Source of the DNA: UBA7398 sp964632545
Lineage (GTDB): Bacteria > Actinomycetota > Actinomycetes > Nanopelagicales > Nanopelagicaceae
Length of the DNA stretch: 64,000 nucleotides
Reading direction: 5' to 3'
Assembly: GCA_964632545.1 (NCBI GenBank)
Contig: CAZWBQ010000002.1
Span: 1-64,000, forward strand
Positions 44,431-51,863 of the stretch are shown piece after piece (position 1 is the stretch's first letter; each line of letters starts with the position of its first letter). The notes beneath the pieces are model-generated. The model saw only the letters and a program-made list of their open reading frames with translations. It made no database searches and was not told the origin of the DNA. The position numbers and the translations under genes are program-made.

Positions 44431-45218
44431 CGCAAATTTTGGGTTGGTGAATATAGCGCGGCTGAAAGTTCTTCAGCTATTTTCTTAGTAATTTGTCCAG
44501 CTTGATTTAGTTTTGTACCTAATCGTGCCTTCGGAGCTCCAACATTTATCGCTGCAACAATTCGACCACTTAGATCTCTTACTGGCGCAGAACAACCTAC
44601 GACTCCTATTTCAAATTCTTCATCGACTATTGCATAACCTCTGGATTTAATTTTGCTTAACTCTTTTAAGAATTCATCAGTTGAAGTGAAATGTTTAGCG
44701 CCGCCGGCTGCTGCTAATTCAGCATTCGTCCACTTTGCACGAATTGCACCTTCTTCCCATTCAGATACCAGTACTCGTCCGGCAGAAGTAGATGGTGCCG
44801 GCGAAGTAAGACCTTCCCAATGTGCTCGAAATGCATGCGATGGAGATTCAGTTCTTATCGTTAGAACTTCATCATTTCTTAAAACGCAAAGATGCGTTGT
44901 TTCTTTTACTAGTTCAGCTACGCGACGTAAATAAGGTGACGCAATTCCTACTAAATGGGCTTCGAAAGTTTGCGCAGCTAATGCGTACAAGCGCCAACCC
45001 AACCGATACAGCAGAGTTTTGGAATCTCGATCAACTAAACCTTGTTCTGCAAGAGTTGAGAGCGCTCTTGATACTTGAGTTTTCTCCCGACCAGCTAATT
45101 CAGCAATCCGGATGACACCCAGCCCCGAGCCAACTTGAGCCTCGTGTTTCCCGAGCACTTGGAGTAGTTCGATATCGCGACGCAGCCCAGCAGCGTTGGT
45201 TAACCGTTTTGAACTCAT
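44427..45218 (-). CDS. IclR-family transcriptional regulator
   Basis: A 263-residue regulator with an N-terminal winged helix-turn-helix (about 12-75, containing RIAELAGREKTQVSRALSTL) and a C-terminal IclR effector domain (about 85-250) with the conserved GYAIVDEE and GVVGCSAPVRD stretches. It is divergent from the catabolic operon starting at 45332, with 113 bases between, so it most likely controls that operon in response to its substrate or an intermediate. IclR proteins often regulate aromatic, hydroxy-acid and sugar-acid catabolism. It shares 4 bases with rlmN at the stop. Confidence 0.92.
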   Translation of the reverse strand: MSSKRLTNAAGLRRDIELLQVLGKHEAQVGSGLGVIRIAELAGREKTQVSRALSTLAEQGLVDRDSKTLLYRLGWRLYALAAQTFEAHLVGIASPYLRRVAELVKETTHLCVLRNDEVLTIRTESPSHAFRAHWEGLTSPAPSTSAGRVLVSEWEEGAIRAKWTNAELAAAGGAKHFTSTDEFLKELSKIKSRGYAIVDEEFEIGVVGCSAPVRDLSGRIVAAINVGAPKARLGTKLNQAGQITKKIAEELSAALYSPTQNLR

Positions 45219-45250
45219 TGAGTGAGCGTAAACCTATATTTGCCATATAC

Positions 45251-45268
45251 GCAACAACAATTGTATGC
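45251..45268. promoter_or_regulatory. Candidate IclR-type operator in the divergent spacer
   Basis: GCA-ACAA (45251-45257) and TTGT-A-TGC (45261-45268) form an inverted repeat with one bulged base around CAA. It lies between the regulator and the operon it probably controls, 33-34 bases upstream of the regulator ATG on the minus strand and 63 bases upstream of the first operon gene. The symmetry is imperfect. Confidence 0.35.
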
Positions 45269-45331
45269 AGGCGCAACTACCCATACCTTGCTACTACCTA
45301 CAAGAACTAAGAGAAATGGACCAAGTAGACA

Positions 45332-46567
45332 ATGAGCGCATTCCAAATTGGCACGCTTCCGCCAGTTGGTGAAGTTCCATCAACAATGTTGGCGCAAATC
45401 ATTCGTAAAGAAAGATTTGGCGATCCGAAAGATGCTTTCAAAGTTGAAGAGGTAAATGTTCCCCAACCGGGTCCAGGTCAAGTTCTTATTGGTGTGATGG
45501 CCGCTGGAATAAATTACAACAATGTATGGGCAGCGCGAGGGATACCAGTCGATGTAATCGCAGTTCGTCAAAAAGCTGGCGAACCTGAAGATTTTCATAT
45601 CGGCGGTAGTGATGCTTCAGGAATTGTTTATGCAATTGGTTCCGGTGTAACAAATGTAAAAGTTGGTGATGAAGTAGTTCTCCATGATGGTTGGTGGGAT
45701 GCAAATGATCCTTGGATTATCGCTGGTAAAGATCCAATGATTGCACCGTCAGCAAGAATTTGGGGTTACCAAACTAATTATGGTTCATTTGGCCAATTTG
45801 CTTTAGTGCAATCACATCAGTGTTTACCAAAGGCTGCAAACCTAACGTGGGAAGAGGCAGCAGCTTCAACGCTGTGCGGCACAACTGCATATCGAATGTT
45901 ATTCGGTTGGGCACCACATGTTGCAAAGAAAGATGATGTTGTACTTGTGTGGGGTGGATCGGGCGGCGTTGGATCTATGGCAATTCAATTAGCTCGTTCA
46001 GTTGGTGCGATACCTGTTGCGGTTGTTTCAAATAATGAACGCGGCGAATATTGCGTAAAACTTGGCGCTGAAGGTTATATAAACCGCAATGATTTTAGTC
46101 ATTGGGGCACGCCACCACATTGGACCGATAATCAAGGCCAGAAGGAATGGACTGCAGGCGCTCGCGCCTTCGGATCAAAGATTTGGGAAATTGTCGGATC
46201 GCGGCGTGACCCATCGATAGTTATCGAACATCCAGGTGAAGCAACAATCCCCACTTCAATATTCGTCTGTGAACCAGGCGGAATGGTTGTTATCTGCGCT
46301 GGAACTACGGGTTATTCCGCAGTTGTAGATCTGCGTTACCACTGGACACGTCAGAAACGTTTGCAAGGTTCTCATGGAACTAATGATCAACAAGCAATCG
46401 AATACAACAAGTTGCTTGCATCAGGAGTAATCCATCCGGCGCTTGGCGAAGTAATGACGTTTGAAGAAATTCCATCTGCACATCAATCGATGGGCGAGGG
46501 AGAGTTAGCGCTCGGCAATACTGCGATTCTTGTTGGAGCTCCTACAAGAGGTCTCGGTAAAAAGTAA
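45332..46567 (+). CDS. Crotonyl-CoA carboxylase/reductase-family enzyme
   Basis: A 411-residue medium-chain dehydrogenase/reductase of the enoyl-CoA carboxylase/reductase type, NADPH-dependent reduction of an enoyl-CoA with or without CO2 fixation. The nucleotide motif is VWGGSGGVGS (about 206-215). Family features are AGINYNNVW (59-66), LTWEEAAAS and the RQKRLQGSH stretch with His348. In the CO2 pocket, His348 and the Asn of NYNNVW are kept, but the WGFETNFG-type segment reads WGYQTNYG (144-151), replacing Phe-Glu by Tyr146-Gln147. It may be mainly a reductase. First gene of the catabolic operon; no classical zinc-site cysteines. Confidence 0.8.
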   Translation: MSAFQIGTLPPVGEVPSTMLAQIIRKERFGDPKDAFKVEEVNVPQPGPGQVLIGVMAAGINYNNVWAARGIPVDVIAVRQKAGEPEDFHIGGSDASGIVYAIGSGVTNVKVGDEVVLHDGWWDANDPWIIAGKDPMIAPSARIWGYQTNYGSFGQFALVQSHQCLPKAANLTWEEAAASTLCGTTAYRMLFGWAPHVAKKDDVVLVWGGSGGVGSMAIQLARSVGAIPVAVVSNNERGEYCVKLGAEGYINRNDFSHWGTPPHWTDNQGQKEWTAGARAFGSKIWEIVGSRRDPSIVIEHPGEATIPTSIFVCEPGGMVVICAGTTGYSAVVDLRYHWTRQKRLQGSHGTNDQQAIEYNKLLASGVIHPALGEVMTFEEIPSAHQSMGEGELALGNTAILVGAPTRGLGKK

Positions 46568-46572
46568 TACCA

Positions 46573-46600
46573 AAGTACGGCCGTCTGACCGTACTTATTT
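46573..46600 (+). terminator. Intercistronic hairpin, possible partial terminator
   Basis: AAGTACGG (46573-46580) pairs with CCGTACTT (46589-46596), an 8-bp stem with an 8-base loop, followed by ATTTT. It lies between the reductase gene and the solute-binding-protein gene. Such hairpins often stop part of the transcription or protect the mRNA end. The short T-run suggests incomplete termination. Confidence 0.5.
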
Positions 46601-46622
46601 TCCTACCTAGGAAAGGGAAAAA

Positions 46623-48191
46623 ATGGAAGAAGAGAACAATATATTCTCGGCAGAACTTTCACGCCGTGGAGTATTAAAAGGTGCCGCAGCTGGCGGTTTG
46701 ATACTTGGTGCCGGTGGCGCCATGTTGTCACAATCATCAGCGAGTGCAGCCACAATCAAAAAAGGTGGCGTACTTAGAATCGGTGTTGGCTCAGGTAGCA
46801 CGAAAGAAACCCAAGATGCACATCTTGGTGGTTTCACTGCTGATACTGCGCGCCAGTACCAACTTTATGATCGCTTAGTTACACGCGATTCAAACTTCAA
46901 ACTAGTTAACGAACTCGCTGAATCTTTCACCCCTAATAAGGTTGGCGATGTTTGGACAGTAAAACTCAAGAGCGGCGTTAAATTCCATAATGGAAAAGCG
47001 CTAACCGCTGATGACGTGGTTTACACAATCAAGCGCGTTCTCGATCCTAAGACAAAGGCAGTTCGTGCTGGCTCACTTGCTGGCGTAGATCAAACTGGTC
47101 TTAAGGCAGCAGATGCATTGACTGTAACTATTCCACTTAAATCTGCGAATGTTACTTTTGATGAAATCTTCTCAAACTATGCAATGGGAATAGTTCCTGT
47201 TGGGTATGACCCAGCCGCTCCAGTTGGAACTGGCCCATTCGTATTTAAGTCATTTACACCTGGTGTAAAGAGCGTTTATACGAAGAATGCTAACTACTGG
47301 CGTACTGGCGAACCATATGTAGACGAAGTTCAAATTATTTCGCTACCAGATGAGACAGCTCGCGTAAATGCGCTTGTCAGCGGACAAGTTGATGCAATTA
47401 CCGATCTACCTAACTCACAATACGCAACAATCAAAGCAACTAAGGGCCTAAAAGTTCTTAATGCAAAGACTGGTGCTTATGTACCAATTGCAATGAACTG
47501 CTTAAAGGCACCATTCAATGATGTGCGTGTTCGGCAAGCCTTCCGCTTGATGATCGACCGCAATGCCGTTGTTAAGCAGGCGTACGGTGGCTTAGCTCAA
47601 GTTGGTAACGACATACTTGGACGTTATGACGAAGCTTATGCAACTGATATTCGTCAGCGCACAATTGGTACCAACCAAGCAAAGAGTTTGCTATCAAAAG
47701 CTGGCGTATCGGGCATGAGTATTGATCTTGCAACTGAAGATGATGCTCAAGGTATGTTAGCAATTCCGCAAATTTTTGCTCAGAATGCAACAGCAAGTGG
47801 AGTTACTGTAAAAGTTACTCAACCTTCTACATTCTGGGATGGTTGGCCAGGAGCGATGAAATTCGCCATGGATTATTACATCAACCGCACATACTTAGAG
47901 GCGGCCACACTTGTTTATTGCGGTGGCGACTACGCTAAGGAAACTGGTTGGAGTAATCCAAAGTATGAAGCACTGATTGCGCAAGCTCTTAAGACTGCTG
48001 ATAAGGGCCTTCGCGCGCAGATGATTCATGATGCTCAAGTAATTGAGTACAACGAAGGTGGATACATCATTACTAGCTTCTACAACAAGCTAGATGGTTA
48101 CAGCGCAAAGATCGATGGTTTTGGCGCAGGAAGCCCATCAGGTAATGCTCTAAATAACTTCACACTCCGCTCTGTCGGATTTGTTGCGTAA
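46623..48191 (+). CDS. ABC transporter solute-binding protein, family 5 (Opp/Dpp type)
   Basis: A 522-residue extracellular binding protein. A twin-arginine motif SRRGVLKG (13-20) and a hydrophobic stretch to about 37 end in SASA-A (39-43), suggesting Tat export and cleavage with no lipobox cysteine. The mature part has the family-5 stretches LAESFTPNK, VKFHNGKALTADDVVYT and VRQAFRLMIDR. It partners the permeases and ATPase at 55.9-59.5 kb. Family 5 binds peptides, nickel, sugars or other small organics, so the substrate is open; the neighbouring enzymes suggest an organic acid or alcohol-like compound. Confidence 0.9.
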   Translation: MEEENNIFSAELSRRGVLKGAAAGGLILGAGGAMLSQSSASAATIKKGGVLRIGVGSGSTKETQDAHLGGFTADTARQYQLYDRLVTRDSNFKLVNELAESFTPNKVGDVWTVKLKSGVKFHNGKALTADDVVYTIKRVLDPKTKAVRAGSLAGVDQTGLKAADALTVTIPLKSANVTFDEIFSNYAMGIVPVGYDPAAPVGTGPFVFKSFTPGVKSVYTKNANYWRTGEPYVDEVQIISLPDETARVNALVSGQVDAITDLPNSQYATIKATKGLKVLNAKTGAYVPIAMNCLKAPFNDVRVRQAFRLMIDRNAVVKQAYGGLAQVGNDILGRYDEAYATDIRQRTIGTNQAKSLLSKAGVSGMSIDLATEDDAQGMLAIPQIFAQNATASGVTVKVTQPSTFWDGWPGAMKFAMDYYINRTYLEAATLVYCGGDYAKETGWSNPKYEALIAQALKTADKGLRAQMIHDAQVIEYNEGGYIITSFYNKLDGYSAKIDGFGAGSPSGNALNNFTLRSVGFVA

Positions 48192-48222
48192 TTAGAGTCA
48201 AGTAAAGAAATCGAGGGAGTTT

Positions 48223-49410
48223 ATGAAGATCGTAAGCGCAAAAACTTATGTGGTCGGTACTCCGGCACCACATGATGGCGGCGCTTTTTGGGTCTTTGTA
48301 AAACTTATTACTGACAGCGGGGTGGAAGGTATTGGCGAGGTATATGCCGTGCCGTTCCACCCCGATGTCACAACAAAAATGATTGAAAATGTTGTAGCTA
48401 GATATGTAATAGGCAGTAATCCATTTGAAATAGAAAAACTGTGGCGACGCGCATATTCCTCTGGCTTTACACAACGTCCTGATATCTCAATGATGGCAAT
48501 TCTCAGCGGCATTGAAACTGCTTGCTGGGACATTATGGGTAAAGAGACAAACCATCCGGTTTATGACTTATTGGGTGGAAAAGTTCGTGAGCGAGTCCGT
48601 TCCTACACATACATTTACCCAGCACCTGGTGAAGATAATTCAGTTTATTCAAGCGCTGAAATTTCCGCTGAGCGAGCCGTCGAATATATGAAACAAGGCT
48701 TTACCGCGTTGAAGTTTGATCCTGTCGGACCTTACTCCGCCTTCGATCCACGCCAATTAAGTTTAGAGATTTTAGATAAAACCGAGAATTTTGTTAAGAC
48801 CCTTCGTGAAACTGTAGGGACAAAAGTAGATTTATTGTTTGGAACTCATGGTCAAATGACCGTTGCTGGCGCAATCCGGTTGGCAAAAAGATTGGAGAAA
48901 TTTGATTTGCTTTGGTTCGAAGAGCCAACCCCACCTGATATGCCAGAAGAAATGGGAAGAGTGGCAGCTGGTACTTCAATTCCAATCGCAACCGGAGAAC
49001 GGCTAGCTACAAAATATGAATTCGCAAGAGTGCTACGAAATAATGCCGCTGCAATTTTGCAAATGGCAATCGGACGCGTTGGTGGAATTATGGAAACCAA
49101 GAAGATCGCGGCGATTGCTGAAACGCACTATGCCCAAATAGCTCCACATCTTTATGCTGGACCTATCGAAGCCGCTGCGAACTTGCATGTAGATTTAACA
49201 ACTCCAAATTTCTTAATTCAAGAATCAATTGGAGTGTTGGGCAATTTCCATGCGAAACTATTGAAAAAACCATTGCAATGGGAAGATGGCTATTTCTTGC
49301 CAACTACAGAACCAGGTCTAGGTGTTGAATTAAACGAAGAGGTTGCGCTGGCACATCCATATAAAGGTGAGCGACTTCATTTGGAAATGGCAGATCATCC
49401 AATCGATTAA
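48223..49410 (+). CDS. Enolase-superfamily protein (mandelate racemase/muconate lactonizing type) with altered active site
   Basis: A 395-residue protein with the N-terminal capping domain (about 1-125) and TIM barrel of this superfamily. Using mandelate racemase spacings (195, 221, 247, 270, 297), the matching positions are Gly207, Glu233, Glu259, Ala282 and His309. Thus two metal-ligand Glu residues and the catalytic His are kept, but the first metal-ligand Asp and the Asp of the Asp-His dyad are missing. Lys164 in LKFDP may be the second base. It probably dehydrates, isomerises or epimerises an acid in the operon's pathway, perhaps with unusual chemistry. Specificity cannot be named. Confidence 0.85.
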   Translation: MKIVSAKTYVVGTPAPHDGGAFWVFVKLITDSGVEGIGEVYAVPFHPDVTTKMIENVVARYVIGSNPFEIEKLWRRAYSSGFTQRPDISMMAILSGIETACWDIMGKETNHPVYDLLGGKVRERVRSYTYIYPAPGEDNSVYSSAEISAERAVEYMKQGFTALKFDPVGPYSAFDPRQLSLEILDKTENFVKTLRETVGTKVDLLFGTHGQMTVAGAIRLAKRLEKFDLLWFEEPTPPDMPEEMGRVAAGTSIPIATGERLATKYEFARVLRNNAAAILQMAIGRVGGIMETKKIAAIAETHYAQIAPHLYAGPIEAAANLHVDLTTPNFLIQESIGVLGNFHAKLLKKPLQWEDGYFLPTTEPGLGVELNEEVALAHPYKGERLHLEMADHPID

Positions 49411-49462
49411 TTTTTGTGAACCGTTAAATTCCGTAAATAATTAACCATAGAGAGGTAATGCG

Positions 49463-50386
49463 ATGCGCGTAGGATTTATTGGATTAGGAAATCTAGGAGT
49501 TCATCTAGCAACATCTTTGCAGCGAAATGGTTTTGATTTAACTGTGAACGATATCCGCAAGGAGTTAGCAACGGAGTTACTAAGTAAAGGCGCAAAATGG
49601 GCGGATAGCCCAAAGCAATTGGCAGAGAGCGTTGATTGTGTGATTACTTGTTTGCCATCTCCGTCAGTAGTTAAAACTGTGTTGCTCGCTGAAAATGGAG
49701 TTCTAGCTGGACTGAAAAAAGGTGGCGTTTGGATTGAGATGAGCACAAATGATCGCCATGTAATCGAAGAGATTGCCGCAATCGCAGCGAGTAAAGGAAT
49801 CGATACATTGGAGTCACCAGTTACAGGTGGAGTTCATAAGGCAGCATCTGGAAAAATTACAGTTCTAATCGGTGGCGATAAAGCAGTTTACGATAAATGC
49901 TTGCCGGTAATTCAAGCGGTTGGCGGAAAAAACTTTTATATGGGGCCACTTGGAAAGGCTTCCATTATTAAAGTAATAACTAACATGTTGGCATTTATAC
50001 ATTTAGTCGCAGCCGGGGAAGCAATGATGCTCGCCAAACAAGGCGGATTAGATATGAAAACATCTTTTGAGGCAATTAAAGCTAGCTCTGGAACAAGTTT
50101 TGTGCACGAAACTGAAACTCAATTAGTATTAAGTGGTTCATACAATATTGGTTTCACAATGGATTTAGCTTTGAAAGATATTGGCTTTGCAACTGAAATG
50201 GGAAGAACTTTTGGAGTTCCATTAGAACTAGCAGCAATTACGGAACAAGCTTTTGTGCGTGGGAAGGCTCAATACGGCGGGGATGCTTGGTCACCTAAGG
50301 TAATAAAGTTGCTAGAAGATGCAGTTGGTGTTGAACTAAGAGCACCAGGATTTCCTGAAATTCTGACTGATGATGAGGATAATTAA
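49463..50386 (+). CDS. Beta-hydroxyacid dehydrogenase (3-hydroxyisobutyrate dehydrogenase family)
   Basis: A 307-residue NAD(P)-dependent oxidoreductase. The dinucleotide motif is GFIGLGNLGVHLA (4-16), the substrate-binding stretch SPVTGGVHKAASG is at about 117-129, and the catalytic Lys is in KASIIKVITNML near residue 175. Family members oxidise 3-hydroxyisobutyrate, 3-hydroxypropionate, tartronate semialdehyde or gamma-hydroxybutyrate. AGAGAGG precedes the ATG. The product would be a semialdehyde that the next gene, an aldehyde dehydrogenase, could oxidise; this coupling is inferred from context. Confidence 0.88.
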   Translation: MRVGFIGLGNLGVHLATSLQRNGFDLTVNDIRKELATELLSKGAKWADSPKQLAESVDCVITCLPSPSVVKTVLLAENGVLAGLKKGGVWIEMSTNDRHVIEEIAAIAASKGIDTLESPVTGGVHKAASGKITVLIGGDKAVYDKCLPVIQAVGGKNFYMGPLGKASIIKVITNMLAFIHLVAAGEAMMLAKQGGLDMKTSFEAIKASSGTSFVHETETQLVLSGSYNIGFTMDLALKDIGFATEMGRTFGVPLELAAITEQAFVRGKAQYGGDAWSPKVIKLLEDAVGVELRAPGFPEILTDDEDN

Positions 50387-50388
50387 TA

Positions 50389-51831
50389 ATGGTTATTAAA
50401 ATTTCTGGCGGTATCTATATAAACGGCCAGTGGGTCAAGCCAAGCAACGGTGCGACTTTATCGGTTCAAAATCCGGCAACAGGTCAAGTTATCGCAGCTA
50501 TTCCGGCAGCAGGACCAGCAGAAACAAATCTTGCGGTAGATGCAGCAGCAGCAGCTTTCCCGGCATGGAGCGCGCTTTCGCCAAATCAACGTGGTGTTTA
50601 TTTGCGAAAAGCTAACGAATTATTTATTGAACGTGCTCAAGAAATTGGCGAGATCATGACGTTGGAGCAAGGCAAGCCAATGTCAGAATCTGTGGGCGAA
50701 GTTTTATGGGGAGCCGATTATTTACTTTGGTATGCCGAGGAGATCCGTCGATCAAATGGCGAATTAGTTCCAAGCGATTCACCGAATCAAAGATTTATTT
50801 TGCGCCGTCGCGCTCGAGGTGTTGTTGCATGTATAACTCCATGGAACTTTCCAAATGCAATGTTACTCCGCAAAATTGCACCAGCGGTAGCTGCAGGAAA
50901 TACTATTGTGGCAAAACCAGCGGAAGAAACCCCGCTATCAGCAATGAAAATTTTTGAAGTATTTCACGATGCAGGTTTTCCTGCCGGTGTCCTAAATCTA
51001 GTATGCGGCGAACCAGCACCAATTGGCGACGTTTTACTTTCACGTCCAGAAGTTAGACAAATAAGTTTTACTGGATCAACAGAAATTGGTCGAATGCTGG
51101 TGGAGCGTGGTGGTAAACAACTAAAAAAGGTTACCGTTGAACTCGGTGGAGTTGCGCCGTTCATTGTTTTCGCAGATGCAGATATTGATCTCGCAATTAA
51201 AATGTTGCTCGCTGGAAAGTTTGCTAATCAGGGCCAAAGTTGTGTTGCACCTAACCGAGTCTTAATTCACAAGGATATTTTCGATACTTTCTTAGCCGCA
51301 GCAAAGAGCGCCGTTTCTGAGCTTCGCATGGGCCATGGAACTGGAAGCGATTATGAAGTTGGCCCAATGATTTCTCCAGAAGCGGTAATTCGAGTGAACC
51401 ATCAACTTGATGACGCTAAGAAAAAAGGTGCAAAAGTTGTAGTTGGTGGCGAAGTTCCAGTCGGATTGGATCCAAAGCGTTGGGTTTCGCCGACCATTTT
51501 AATCGATGCTGCGCCAGGATCATTGGTTACTTGCGAAGAAACTTTTGGACCACTTGTCGCATTTGAAAAATTCGAAAACGAAGCTGATGCCGTAAAAAAA
51601 TCTAATGATTCTGAGTCAGGACTTGGCGCATATATGTTTACAAAAGACCTAGCGATTGCGCATCGAGTATCAGAAGCGTTGGAGTACGGCATGGTAGTAA
51701 TTAATGGTGCGTCATTTGGTTATGTACAAACTCCATTTGGCGGTACTAAAGCTTCGGGAGATGGACGTGAAGGTGGAAAAGATGGACTACTTGAATATCA
51801 AGAGTTGCAATATATAAATCTCAATTTCTAA
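50389..51831 (+). CDS. NAD(P)-dependent (semi)aldehyde dehydrogenase, GabD-like
   Basis: A 480-residue aldehyde dehydrogenase resembling succinate-semialdehyde dehydrogenase. The catalytic Cys is in GQSCVAPNR (about 283-291), the general-base Glu in VELGGVAPF (about 250-258), and the oxyanion Asn in TPWNFP. It starts 2 bases after the beta-hydroxyacid dehydrogenase. It could oxidise succinate or another short semialdehyde; the polyamine module downstream might also use it for GABA-derived succinate semialdehyde. Confidence 0.88.
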   Translation: MVIKISGGIYINGQWVKPSNGATLSVQNPATGQVIAAIPAAGPAETNLAVDAAAAAFPAWSALSPNQRGVYLRKANELFIERAQEIGEIMTLEQGKPMSESVGEVLWGADYLLWYAEEIRRSNGELVPSDSPNQRFILRRRARGVVACITPWNFPNAMLLRKIAPAVAAGNTIVAKPAEETPLSAMKIFEVFHDAGFPAGVLNLVCGEPAPIGDVLLSRPEVRQISFTGSTEIGRMLVERGGKQLKKVTVELGGVAPFIVFADADIDLAIKMLLAGKFANQGQSCVAPNRVLIHKDIFDTFLAAAKSAVSELRMGHGTGSDYEVGPMISPEAVIRVNHQLDDAKKKGAKVVVGGEVPVGLDPKRWVSPTILIDAAPGSLVTCEETFGPLVAFEKFENEADAVKKSNDSESGLGAYMFTKDLAIAHRVSEALEYGMVVINGASFGYVQTPFGGTKASGDGREGGKDGLLEYQELQYINLNF

Positions 51832-51863
51832 GTTTGAATAAATAGTGAAAGGGGAACGATAGA

